Assembly: GCF_004793635.1 (NCBI RefSeq)
Contig: NZ_SRXV01000001.1
Span: forward strand, 186,001 to 250,000
DNA length: 64,000 nucleotides
From: Marinicauda pacifica
GTDB lineage: Bacteria > Pseudomonadota > Alphaproteobacteria > Caulobacterales > Maricaulaceae
Direction of reading: 5' to 3'
The notes beneath the pieces were generated by a model that was not told the DNA's origin, did not search any database, and saw only the letters and a program-made list of their open reading frames with translations. Positions 36,239 through 46,405 of this stretch are shown here, in pieces. Position 1 is the first letter of the stretch, and each line of letters starts with the position of its first letter. Made by a program: the position numbers and the translations under genes.

Positions 36239-37159
36239 CTAGCGCGATGCGGTGATGGACTCGTAGGGCACGCTGGCAAAATCCAGCGCGGCCTGAAGCT
36301 GGCCTGCCTCCACCCAGACACGGTCGATGACGCGGCCGCGATTGTCGACAAGCTCGATGGCCGCCGCTTCCTCCGGCTCCAGTCCGGCCAGCGCGGTCAG
36401 CGCGCTTTCGGGGAATCGGAAGCCGTAGGCCTCGGGCAAATCGTTGCCGCGTTCGCCCGCATTCAGCACCCGCGCCTGCGCCGGATCGATGCGCCCGGAC
36501 GCGAAGATTCTCCGCTCGGCATGGGACGGCGCGCTGTAGCGGGCCAGCTCTTCACCGTCTGGCAGGGCGTAGAGCCCGCCCAGCGTGCGGTCATAGACCT
36601 CGGCGCGCTTGGCCGTATCGCGCAGGACCAGCATTGCGCTGACCGCGTCCGATTGGCCTTCCAGCACGACCGCCGGCTCGACCTGGCGCGTCTCGTCGCG
36701 CGGACCGGAAAGAACCGCCCGGCCGAAATGCCCGCCGTCGATCTTTTGTACCAGCGGCCAGTGCACGAAATCGTATTCGGTCCGGTCGGCGGTCCAGCGA
36801 TGGCGGGGGCCTTCGAAACTCAGGGAGGGCTGGCGCGCATAGCCGGCATAGGCGCTGCGATAATCCTCGGCGAGCGCGGTGACGCCCTCGCTGGAACAGT
36901 CTGCCAGCTGCCGGTCGGTGCGCACGCGCGCGAGGGCCGCGTCGATGTCACCGCCATCATAGCCGGCCCGGCGCAGATCCCGCCGTGCCTGGCTCAGGCC
37001 CGATTGCAGCGCGGTACGCTGGTTCTCATCGAACAGGTCGCAGGCTTCATCGGCGGCAATGGCGCGCGCGCGACCGATAAAGGTCGCCTCAAGCGCGGCG
37101 CCCCCGGAGGGATCGCTGGCACCGAGAACAAGGGCGAGAGAGCTGACGGACATCCACAT
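36239..37159 (-). CDS. Exported protein of unknown function
   Basis: 306 residues, either from ATG 37159 or the next ATG at 37153. A short hydrophobic start (SVSSLALVLGAS) may be a signal. The first 100 residues have two Cys (ADEACDLFDENQ and ADCSSEG) in a helical domain. The rest is beta-rich (EGPRHRWTADRTEYDFVHWP) with a C-terminal strand pair. No family recognised. It follows the BcsB-like gene by 11 bp on the same strand, so they form an operon and probably act together at the envelope. Confidence 0.65.
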   Translation of the reverse strand: MWMSVSSLALVLGASDPSGGAALEATFIGRARAIAADEACDLFDENQRTALQSGLSQARRDLRRAGYDGGDIDAALARVRTDRQLADCSSEGVTALAEDYRSAYAGYARQPSLSFEGPRHRWTADRTEYDFVHWPLVQKIDGGHFGRAVLSGPRDETRQVEPAVVLEGQSDAVSAMLVLRDTAKRAEVYDRTLGGLYALPDGEELARYSAPSHAERRIFASGRIDPAQARVLNAGERGNDLPEAYGFRFPESALTALAGLEPEEAAAIELVDNRGRVIDRVWVEAGQLQAALDFASVPYESITASR

Positions 37160-37170
37160 GTCCGTCAGTC

Positions 37171-38745
37171 TTACACACGTCGGCTTGCTGACCGGTTTAC
37201 AGCGCTGCCGCTCAGCAGCAGCAACATCGCCAGAGAGAACGCGCCCAGCGCCACGTAGCGATCATTGTCGCGCAGGAAGACGACGAAGGCTTCACGCGAA
37301 AAGGCGGGGCCGGTGGTGGGACCGAAGGCCGTTACGGCCGAGGCGTCCCACAGGACCGCCTGGCCTTCCATGCCGTTCCACAGGGAAGACCGGGCCAGGC
37401 GCCGGGCCGCGCGGGCAAAGTCGGCCCCGTCCGGCGAGGTGATGATGGCCACGGTCTGTCCGGACGTGTCTTCATAGATAGCGGCGATCCCGGCGATCTC
37501 GGCCAGCGGGCCGACCGTGTCGTCGGCATAGGCGGTCGAGCCGAAATGGCGGCGCTGGCGCGGCAGGCGCGCGCGTGCCGCATCCGTGGCCGCGCGCATT
37601 TCTGCAGGAGCCGCGGCGAGCAGGCGGCTGTCCATGGTGGACAGCGGGCCAAGCACCATCCGGTGATGGCTCGCCGGCGCGGCGTCGATGTCCTCGCCGA
37701 ACCAGCCATAAATCCAGGCCGAGCCCGAGGCGATGGCCGCACGGCCCACGACGGCCAGGGCAGCCAGTCGCGCCTGCGGATCGGTATCGGTGAAGACGAC
37801 GGCGGTGGCGATGCCCTGCTCCGCGCCGAAAGGAGCGCCGAACCCCGCCAGGGTCTCCAGATCCGCATTGGCGCCCGTTGTTTCAAAGCCGGTGTCGCGG
37901 ACCAGGCGCGCGGCGGAGAGTGCCTGCGCGGCGCCGAAGCGGCGATCCTGGCCATCCATGGAGCGCGCGGCGAACAGGCGCGCGGCCGCAATCAGGGCAG
38001 CGGAATCGGTGGCGCTGAGCTGGATTTCGTCTTCGCCGGTCAGGGTTACGGCCGGCGTCGCGGCGGCCGGGTCGGCGACCGCGCGAACGGTCAGTTCCGC
38101 GACACTGCGTTCGCTGACCAGAATCGGGGCCTCACCCATACGCAGCGCGAGCCCCTGGGCCGTAAGGGCCGAAACGGGGACAGCCTGCGTCCCGGCCTGA
38201 CCGGCATCGATGAAGATGCGGCGCGGCGCGGCGAAGTCGGCGCCCAGGGCGGCCTCGACATCGGAAAGGCTGGAATAACCCGCTGCCGGGGCAACGGAAA
38301 CGCGCAGCCGGCTGGCTTCGGCATCGATGACCCAGCCGTCCTCGCCAGCCGCGTCGAAGTTCAGGTTCAACGTATTTCTTCCCTCGCGCAGCGAGTCAGC
38401 GTAAAGCGCAAAGCGGGCCTCGAAATTTTCCGGCTGCGGAGCGAGGGTGACGCTGCGGCCGCGATTGACCGAGACCTGCAGGCGCCCGCCGGACTGAGGG
38501 CTGACCGGGCGCGCGACAAGGACGAGTTCGACCGCCTCGGCCCGGGCGCCAGGCGCGATGTCGAAGCTGATACGGGCAAGGCCGGACGTCTCGTTCAGCG
38601 TCACGCTGCTTTGTGCGGCCAGGGAGCTGAGGGCGTGTTCCTCCGAGCGGGCGGCACGCAAGTCCTCCGCGTGAGCAATTGCGGACAGCGACAGACAGGC
38701 GCAAGCCAACGCCACGACGCACGTCAGAACAAAGCGTATCGACAT
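37171..38745 (-). CDS. BcsB-like tail-anchored periplasmic protein
   Basis: 524 residues from ATG 38745 (GAGGGG about 9 nt upstream). It has a signal peptide (cleavage near AIAHAED). The fold resembles BcsB: a beta-rich N-terminal part (VTLNETSGLARISFDIAPG) with jelly-roll-like strands, two alternating flavodoxin-like segments, and one C-terminal membrane helix (VALGAFSLAMLLLLSG). No BcsA-type glycosyltransferase is in the window. Assignment rests on architecture, so it is tentative. A 12-bp palindrome lies in its upstream region. Confidence 0.55.
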   Translation of the reverse strand: MSIRFVLTCVVALACACLSLSAIAHAEDLRAARSEEHALSSLAAQSSVTLNETSGLARISFDIAPGARAEAVELVLVARPVSPQSGGRLQVSVNRGRSVTLAPQPENFEARFALYADSLREGRNTLNLNFDAAGEDGWVIDAEASRLRVSVAPAAGYSSLSDVEAALGADFAAPRRIFIDAGQAGTQAVPVSALTAQGLALRMGEAPILVSERSVAELTVRAVADPAAATPAVTLTGEDEIQLSATDSAALIAAARLFAARSMDGQDRRFGAAQALSAARLVRDTGFETTGANADLETLAGFGAPFGAEQGIATAVVFTDTDPQARLAALAVVGRAAIASGSAWIYGWFGEDIDAAPASHHRMVLGPLSTMDSRLLAAAPAEMRAATDAARARLPRQRRHFGSTAYADDTVGPLAEIAGIAAIYEDTSGQTVAIITSPDGADFARAARRLARSSLWNGMEGQAVLWDASAVTAFGPTTGPAFSREAFVVFLRDNDRYVALGAFSLAMLLLLSGSAVNRSASRRV

Positions 38746-38775
38746 GAAACATTCCCCTCTGGTTAGGACTTTATT

Positions 38776-38787
38776 AAGCAATTGCTT
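38776..38787. promoter_or_regulatory. 12-bp palindrome in a divergent promoter region
   Basis: AAGCAATTGCTT is a perfect palindrome in the 56-bp gap between the BcsB-like gene and the DUF1491 gene. It is placed where an operator could act on both. About sixteen perfect 12-bp palindromes are expected by chance in 64 kb, so position rather than length is the argument. Confidence 0.3.
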
Positions 38788-38801
38788 TGCCATCAAGCCG
38801 A

Positions 38802-39140
38802 ATGAATGAACTGAAGACGCAATTCTGGGTCGACGCCCTGCGCTGGCGTGCCGAGGGGGCGGGCGCGTCGGTCTATGTCGCCCAGCGCGGCGATCCGGAT
38901 GCCGGAGCGGTTCTGGTCAAGGTGTCCATGCCCGACCGCACGGCGCATCTGTTTGTGCCGGTTACAGATTTTTCAGGTCAGCGTGTGTGGAGCCAGCCGT
39001 TGGGCGAGGGGCCTCTGGCCGAGGTCCGCGCGGACGACTACGCCCGGCGCCGGCTGGAGGACGACCCCGACCTGTGGGTCGTCGAGGTCGAGGACCGTTA
39101 TGGTCGACATTTCCTTACCGAGCCGCTTGAGAAGTCTTAA
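38802..39140 (+). CDS. DUF1491 family protein
   Basis: 112 residues from ATG 38802 (MNELKTQFWVDALRWRAEG). The family pattern is clear: LKTxFWVDAxLRR at the start, a DAGAVLVKV strand, and the C-terminal DDPDLWVVEVEDRYGRHFL. DUF1491 is restricted to alphaproteobacteria and has no known function. An upstream TTG start at 38787 is in frame but lacks support. Confidence 0.85.
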   Translation: MNELKTQFWVDALRWRAEGAGASVYVAQRGDPDAGAVLVKVSMPDRTAHLFVPVTDFSGQRVWSQPLGEGPLAEVRADDYARRRLEDDPDLWVVEVEDRYGRHFLTEPLEKS

Positions 39141-39181
39141 CGCGCATCCGGCAATACTGGGCCGACCTGAAACGAATTCGA

Positions 39182-39613
39182 ATGATCGGCACGGACGGCA
39201 CATTCATGCTCTTCCTGTTTAACGAAGTGGTTTTCGACGTCGCAGAGCCCCGGGCGACAGCCCTGGCCGCACGGAGCCCGCTCAGCGAGGCCCAGCTTTT
39301 CAATCTGGGCGTCGCCAAGACCATCAAGCTGTTGCGCGAGACCATTTTCGACGATCCGGACCTGGCACAGAACCGGCCGGACAAGGCCCATTTCCTGGCC
39401 GCGATGCTGGCCTGGAAGACGGGTGAGGCGAACGCGGTTCTCGCTGTGCGGCCGACCGCCGCCCGTGGTCCCCAGGACGTTCAGGTGCGTCTGGCCGCCG
39501 TCTCCCTGGTCACGCTTGTCCAGCTGCGCGAGCTGCAGCAGGGCGGCAAGCTGACCCCGCGCGCCACCAACAGCGCCGTCTGGGATCACGCCCCTCAGAG
39601 AATGCAGGCGTAG
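39182..39613 (+). CDS. Conserved-looking hypothetical protein
   Basis: 143 residues, starting 41 bp after the DUF1491 gene and probably cotranscribed. FMLFLFNEVVFDVAEPRATAL opens the protein, followed by helices (QLFNLGVAKTIKLLRETIF; AAMLAWKTGEANAV). The composition is that of a soluble alpha-beta protein with normal codon use. No family recognised. Confidence 0.6.
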   Translation: MIGTDGTFMLFLFNEVVFDVAEPRATALAARSPLSEAQLFNLGVAKTIKLLRETIFDDPDLAQNRPDKAHFLAAMLAWKTGEANAVLAVRPTAARGPQDVQVRLAAVSLVTLVQLRELQQGGKLTPRATNSAVWDHAPQRMQA

Positions 39614-39872
39614 GCGGGCGGAATCCCCGGGACTTCACGCTTATCCCTGCCCTTGCCAGGTGCGCATATACTCTCCCGATCCGCGCTCTTTCTCACCGTC
39701 CACGCACTCGTCCGGCCTCGAAGCGGTGGCGAGGGTCTGTGATAGTCGTGATAGGAGTAGGAGTCGCCTGGCCGGCCTTTGAGCGCGGACTCTCACTCCC
39801 CGTCCGGCTTGCCCTTTCAGGCTTGCTCGGCTAGTCCGCACGGTCAGACCCGAAAACCTTCCAGGACCCTTC

Positions 39873-41470
<1,598 letters not shown>

Positions 41471-41474
<4 letters not shown>

Positions 41475-42721
41475 GTGCGCAGTCCGGCGTTTTCCGCCAG
41501 GTCGTCGAAACGGCCCGCAATCTGTGGGGCGAGGTCGCCTTTGTCTGGGATACGAGCTTTCTCGGGCTGAATGTCGGCGACGCGCTGGTCGCGCTTCTCG
41601 TCATCATGATCGCATTTGCGGTGCGGGGTCTGTTCACCCGCGTGCTCAATGTGATCTTGAAGAACCGGGTCGAGCAGACCCAGACCCTGCTGGACGACAA
41701 GGTCCTGGCCGCGATCTCGAACCCGCTGCGCCTGATACCGATCATCGTCGGGGTTTATATCGCCGTGCAGATTGTCGGGCTGCAAGGGCCCGATGGGGCC
41801 GGGCCAGGGACGCGTCTGGTCCAGTCCCTTATCGCCGTGGCCATATTCTGGGCGCTGCACAATGCGGTCCTGCCCGTCAGCTATCTGCTGACCGGACTTC
41901 GCAATCTGCTGACGCCGGTTCTGGTCGACTGGCTCGCCAAGGCACTGCGTATCCTGTTCGTGGTCGTGGGTATTGGCGCGGTGCTGGAGATCTGGGGCAT
42001 CCCGGTGGCGCCGATCGTCGCGGGCCTAGGCCTGCTGGGCGTCGCCGTGGGCCTGGGTGCGCAGGATCTGTTCCGCAATCTCATCGCGGGCCTTCTGGTT
42101 CTCACCGAGAAGCGCTTTCTCCCCGGCGAGTGGATCCTCGTCGACGGCATCGTCGAAGGCCATGTGGAGAAGATCAATTTCCGCTCGACCCTGGTACGCC
42201 GGTTCGACAAGAGCCCGGTTTACGTGCCGAACTCCTTCCTGGCCGACAATGCCGTCACGAACTTCACACGCATGACCCATCGCCGGATCAAATGGTCCAT
42301 CGGCGTTGAGTACAAGACGACGACCGAGCAGCTGAAATACATCCGCGATCACGTGCTCGATTATATCCTGACCAATGACGATTTTGCCGACCCGCCGGAA
42401 GTGTCGACCTTCATGCACGTGGACAGCTTCGGCGCGTCGTCCATCGATTTCCTGCTCTATTGCTTCACCCACACCACGAGCTGGGGCGAGTGGCTGCGGG
42501 TCAAGGAGGAGCTGGCCTTTGCGGTCAAGCGTATTGTCGAGGAAGAGGCCGGGACTGCGTTCGCCTTCCCGTCGACCACTATCTACATGGATGAAGGCAC
42601 GGAGGTTTTCGTTCCGCCGAGCGTGCGCAAGCATGTCGGCCGGGACAGTGCGCTGCCCGACATGCGCGGACGCGAAACCCCCAGCGAGGCCGGGGACGAG
42701 CCGGACAACGACTCCGACTAG
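41471..42721 (+). CDS. Mechanosensitive channel of the MscS family
   Basis: 416 residues, starting on the prfC stop (ATGA). Four helices (about 35-180) lead to the pore helix VAPIVAGLGLLGVAVGLGAQDLFRN (residues near 180-204, Gly/Ala-rich as in MscS). The beta domain contains FLPGEWILVDGIVEGHVEKINFRST, followed by the alpha/beta vestibule domain. The acidic tail (about 395-416) is variable. It releases solutes on hypo-osmotic shock. Confidence 0.9.
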
Positions 42722-42806
42722 GCCGGGCTCAATCCTGGATCGAGGTGACGCAGAACGGTCTTTCGTGGCACACTCTGCGCCATTCACGAGCTGACAGGAG
42801 ATCGCC

Positions 42807-43829
42807 ATGCGTCTCACCGCCCTTGCCGCCTTGCCCGTCCTGGCCGCGCCCGCTGTCGCGCAGGACTTTGCCACCGAAGCCGGTGACGGCACGATCGTCA
42901 TCGAAGAATGGACGGTACCCTACGAGACGTCGCGTCCGCGCGATCCTTACACCGTGGACGGAGACACGATCTGGTTTGTCGGCCAGGTTACCGACTATAT
43001 CGCCTCGTTCGATGTGAGTGAGGCCGAATTCTCCAAGGTCGACCTGCAGGACGGCGACGGCCCGCATAACCTGATCGTCGAACCGGACGGCCAGGCAGTC
43101 TGGTACGCGGCCAATCGCGCCGCTCATGTCGGACGTTACGATGTCGAGACGGGCGAGTTCGAACGGGTGATGATGCCTGATGGCCATCCGGAAGATCCCC
43201 ACACGATGATCTTCGACGCGCAGGGCGATATCTGGTTCACCGGCCAGGGCGCCAACACGGTCAGCAAGCTCGACGTATCAGAACGCACAGTGGAGACCCT
43301 CGAAGTCCCGACGCCCGATGCGCGCCCCTATGGAATCAAGATCGCAGAGGACGGTACGGTCTGGGTCGTGCTTCTTGGCACGAACAAGCTGGCCAGCATC
43401 GATCCCGGGACGATGGCTCTGACCGAACATGAGCTGCCGCGCGAGGAGAGCCGGCCCCGCCGTCTGGCCATCACCGATGACGGGCGCATCTGGTACACCG
43501 ACTACGCAGGATCGCGCGTTGGCGTATTCGATCCGGCCACGCAAGAGGTCAACGACTGGCTGACGCCTTCGGGAGAGGGCTCGCGCCCCTATGGCATGGC
43601 GCGCGACGGCGAAGGCCGCCTCTGGCTGGTGGAAACTGGTGTTCAGCCCAACGCCTTCGTCGGCTTTGATCCCGAGACTGAAGCCTTCGTGTCCAATACC
43701 GAAGTCCCGTCGGGCGGCGGCACGGTGCGCCATATGGAGTATTATGCGCCGGACGGAGTGATCTGGTTCGGCGCCGATACCAATACGATCGGACGCGCGA
43801 TCGTCGAACCGGCGCGGTTTGACGACTAG
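42807..43829 (+). CDS. Vgb/streptogramin-lyase-like beta-propeller protein
   Basis: 340 residues with a signal peptide (LAALPVLAAPAVAQ). Repeated blade motifs are seen: DTIWFVGQVTDYI, GQAVWYAANRAAHVGRYD, GDIWFTGQGANTVSKLD, GTVWVVLLGTNKLASID, GRIWYTDYAGSRVGVFD and GRLWLVETG. These match the Vgb (virginiamycin B lyase-like) fold. Secretion and lack of resistance context make antibiotic lysis unlikely; a periplasmic binding or lyase role is more probable. Its TAG stop overlaps the stop of the convergent DUF2336 gene (CTAG). Confidence 0.8.
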   Translation: MRLTALAALPVLAAPAVAQDFATEAGDGTIVIEEWTVPYETSRPRDPYTVDGDTIWFVGQVTDYIASFDVSEAEFSKVDLQDGDGPHNLIVEPDGQAVWYAANRAAHVGRYDVETGEFERVMMPDGHPEDPHTMIFDAQGDIWFTGQGANTVSKLDVSERTVETLEVPTPDARPYGIKIAEDGTVWVVLLGTNKLASIDPGTMALTEHELPREESRPRRLAITDDGRIWYTDYAGSRVGVFDPATQEVNDWLTPSGEGSRPYGMARDGEGRLWLVETGVQPNAFVGFDPETEAFVSNTEVPSGGGTVRHMEYYAPDGVIWFGADTNTIGRAIVEPARFDD

Positions 43830-44908
43830 GCGGCTGCGTCGCGGCGCATCCGCATGAAGCGAAGGGCGCGCCCGGCCGCTTCTTCCGTCAGCGCGTCGTA
43901 GAGCTCTCCCAGCTTGCGCGAGCCGGTGAAGGGGTCTGCTTTTGTGTCCTCGCGCAACACGGCGAGCGTCACGAAGAGCGGCTTTTCGATCCGGGCCGCT
44001 TTGCAGATCAGCGCAAGCCCGTCGACGCTGGGGTGCTCGAGCGCGCGTCTGGCGGCGAAATAGTCGACGCCGGACAGTTCGGCAAAGCCGACGCAGAACG
44101 CCGTCCTCTGCTTGTCGCGCAACAGGCTTGCCAGAAACGATCCGTTGAGCTGGCCGCGCATCTTCTTGCGGATGATCATGTTGCGCGCCTTGACGATGTC
44201 CTGGTCTTCTTCCAGGCGCGCTTGCAGACGCTTCTTGGATGCCGCAAGGGCAGCCTCGACCACTTCGGGGTCGAGGCCTTCGAACCGGCGGGTGATCGTT
44301 TCGCGCAGATTGGTTTCGACGACGCTCATCAGATCGTTGAGCAGGTCGATCGGCGTGTCTTCGCGCTTGGCCAGGGGGGCTTGCAGTTCAGGATTTGCCT
44401 CGGCGCGCTGCGCCACGGTCTCGAAGGTCGAGCGGGACAGTTTCGCCCCCTCGTTCGAGACCAGACTGGCCACCGTGGTATCGTCGCCACGTTCGACAAT
44501 GGCGTTGGACACCGGCTCAGGCACTGTGTCGCGAACCGAGATGGCGCGCATGTGATCCTGGCCTGTCTCATGAACGATGCTGACCAGGTCGTCCTCACTG
44601 AGAACCGATGACCGCTGCAGGATCGGCGCGGCCACCGAAATCGCATCGCGAGCCAGCTGAAGAATGAGGCCCCGGGGCGCCCCGTCGAAATCGGCAAACT
44701 TGTTGGCGATTTCGGCGCGGGCATCCAGCTCTGTCTGTGTGGCTATGGCGCTCAGTATCTCGTCGAACTGGCGCTGAAGGGGGGTGTCGCTCAACGGGGG
44801 TTCGTCGAAGAAGAGATCGGTCACCTCGCGCAGCAAATCACGGCGGCGTTGCGATGATCGCTCGCGTGCCAAGGCATTGAGCTTATCGAGTCTCGTTTCG
44901 ATCGTCAT
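43826..44908 (-). CDS. DUF2336 protein, second copy
   Basis: 360 residues, helical. Family features: DLLREVTDLFFDEPP, ILQLARDAISVAAPILQRSSVLSEDDLVSIV (in parts, about 80-110), and the DHMRAISVRDTVPEPVSNAIVERGD segment. It differs from the copy at 20813 in having a longer charged C-terminal half (RKKMRGQLNGSFLASLLRDKQR). Function is unknown. A GAATC site lies right at its start (44910-44914). Confidence 0.85.
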   Translation of the reverse strand: MTIETRLDKLNALARERSSQRRRDLLREVTDLFFDEPPLSDTPLQRQFDEILSAIATQTELDARAEIANKFADFDGAPRGLILQLARDAISVAAPILQRSSVLSEDDLVSIVHETGQDHMRAISVRDTVPEPVSNAIVERGDDTTVASLVSNEGAKLSRSTFETVAQRAEANPELQAPLAKREDTPIDLLNDLMSVVETNLRETITRRFEGLDPEVVEAALAASKKRLQARLEEDQDIVKARNMIIRKKMRGQLNGSFLASLLRDKQRTAFCVGFAELSGVDYFAARRALEHPSVDGLALICKAARIEKPLFVTLAVLREDTKADPFTGSRKLGELYDALTEEAAGRALRFMRMRRDAAA

Positions 44909-44978
44909 GAATCACCCGACCCGGCCAGAACGTCTTGAGGATGCGACTTTCCGGTAAAGAAAGGGTGCGCGAGCAAGG

Positions 44979-45488
44979 TTAATTCGGGTCGATTTCGCCA
45001 AATTCCGGCGAAGGCGTCGATCGAGCCGGCTCGGCCGGCCCAAGCGCCCTGAGCGCCTCACGCTCGCGCGCATCTGGCAGCCGGTCGCTGGCGGCTTCAA
45101 TTTGCGTTGCGAGCCTTGAGGAGAGTCCCGTGATGGCGCCGGGATGGCGGCGGGGGGTGAGGGCGCTGGCGTGATGCTCACAGCGCGCAGGATGCTGCGT
45201 ATGACCGACGCGCCAGGTCCACGCGGCGCACGCGTGATTGAGGCTGCACGCGCTCGCGCAGGCCTGCCAGCTCTCTGCGGGGAGGCCGTCGAGACGCGCG
45301 ATGACACCGCCGCGGCGCTCATGGCCCTCGTTGACCGCCCCCTCGGGCGGCAACTGGACGAAGGCGAGTGCAGAGAGAACGGCGATGATGACCATCAGAG
45401 CATAATGCGCGCGGACAGGTTTCCCGTCGGTATACGCCAGTATGGCGGCGTATTGCGATTGATCGAGACGGCCGCGCCCGCTAACCAA
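44979..45488 (-). CDS. Membrane-anchored PAN/apple-like domain protein (TTG start)
   Basis: 169 residues from TTG 45488 (GAGGA 10 nt upstream) or less from the internal ATG at 45395. The frame stays open upstream without another start. One membrane helix (MVIIAVLSALAFVQL, about 32-46) precedes a PAN-like domain with Cys pattern ASACSLNHACAAWTW...ARCEHH (about 75-105), the typical C-x(3)-C-x(4)-CxAWTW arrangement. Such domains bind proteins or glycans. The C-terminal tail is charged. Start assignment is uncertain. Confidence 0.6.
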   Translation of the reverse strand: MVSGRGRLDQSQYAAILAYTDGKPVRAHYALMVIIAVLSALAFVQLPPEGAVNEGHERRGGVIARLDGLPAESWQACASACSLNHACAAWTWRVGHTQHPARCEHHASALTPRRHPGAITGLSSRLATQIEAASDRLPDAREREALRALGPAEPARSTPSPEFGEIDPN

Positions 45489-45520
45489 CGCGTCGAATTC
45501 CTCAAAGAGCCGAGCCCGTA

Positions 45521-46405
45521 ATGACGTCCAAGCCGAACCACACGCCCGCGCCTGCTCAGCCTCGCTCGCGCCTCAAAGCGCTCGTCGAAAGCGCGGGCTT
45601 TCGCAACACCATCATCACGCTGATCATCGTGAACGCCATCATCCTGGGCGCGACGACCTACCCGTTACCGGCCGCGGTCTCGCAGGGCCTGGTCCTGATC
45701 GACAAGATCATCATCTGGATTTTCGTGGCCGAGCTTGCCGTGAAGATGGTGGCTCTGCGCGGCGCCTTCTTCCGCTCTGGCTGGAACTGGTTCGATCTCG
45801 TCGTTGTCGCGATCTCCCTCGTCCCCGCCGCCGGCGCGCTCAGTGTCTTGCGGGCGCTGCGCGTACTGCGCCTGTTCCGCCTCTTCTCGGTCATGCCGGA
45901 GATGCGCGGCGTGGTGGAGGCACTCGCACGCGCCATTCCGGGCATGGGCGCGATCATGATGGTGCTGGCGCTCGTCTTCTACGTCGCGTCGGTCATGGGA
46001 GCGAAACTGTTCTCCGGCACGCACCCGGAATTCTTCGCGGATCTGGGCGCCAGCGCCTTCACCCTCTTCCAGATCATGACGCTGGAGAGCTGGTCCATGG
46101 GGGTGGCGCGCCCGGTCATCGCCGAGCATCCCTATGCCTGGATATTCTTCGTCGCCTTCATCGTGATCACCAGCTTCGCGGTGCTCAACATGTTCATCGC
46201 GGTGATCGTGGATTCTCTCCAGTCAAAGCACTTTGACGCCGAGACCGAGCGCGAGGCGGCAGCCCACGGCGAACGCGAACAGCTGATCGATGAAGTCAGC
46301 GCGCTGCGCCGGGAGATGTCCGATCTCAAGGCCATGCTCGCCGCGCTTCAATTGCCCGACGGGTCTTCGATCAACGCATCGAAGCGTGAAGACAGCTCGG
46401 AGTAG
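45521..46405 (+). CDS. NavMs-like voltage-gated sodium channel
   Basis: 294 residues, six helices. The S4 sensor (about 108-122) has four Arg spaced by three (RALRVLRLFRLF). The selectivity filter TLESWSM (187-193) matches bacterial sodium channels, being identical in type to NavMs. S6 has NMFIAVIVDSL, and the C-terminus (about 250-277) is an amphipathic coiled coil that should tetramerise. Forms a homotetrameric Na+ channel, linked in other bacteria to motility and pH homeostasis. Overlaps the convergent PBP gene by 58 bp. Confidence 0.92.
   Translation: MTSKPNHTPAPAQPRSRLKALVESAGFRNTIITLIIVNAIILGATTYPLPAAVSQGLVLIDKIIIWIFVAELAVKMVALRGAFFRSGWNWFDLVVVAISLVPAAGALSVLRALRVLRLFRLFSVMPEMRGVVEALARAIPGMGAIMMVLALVFYVASVMGAKLFSGTHPEFFADLGASAFTLFQIMTLESWSMGVARPVIAEHPYAWIFFVAFIVITSFAVLNMFIAVIVDSLQSKHFDAETEREAAAHGEREQLIDEVSALRREMSDLKAMLAALQLPDGSSINASKREDSSE

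Noticed and set aside
39614..39872. A gene or RNA in the 259-bp gap before prfC
   Set aside because: The only frame (minus strand, 39641-39970) overlaps prfC and is not protein-like; no hairpin or known RNA was recognised.
42807..43829. Streptogramin resistance enzyme
   Set aside because: Only the propeller fold fits; it is secreted and has no resistance genes around, so the name Vgb-like describes fold only.
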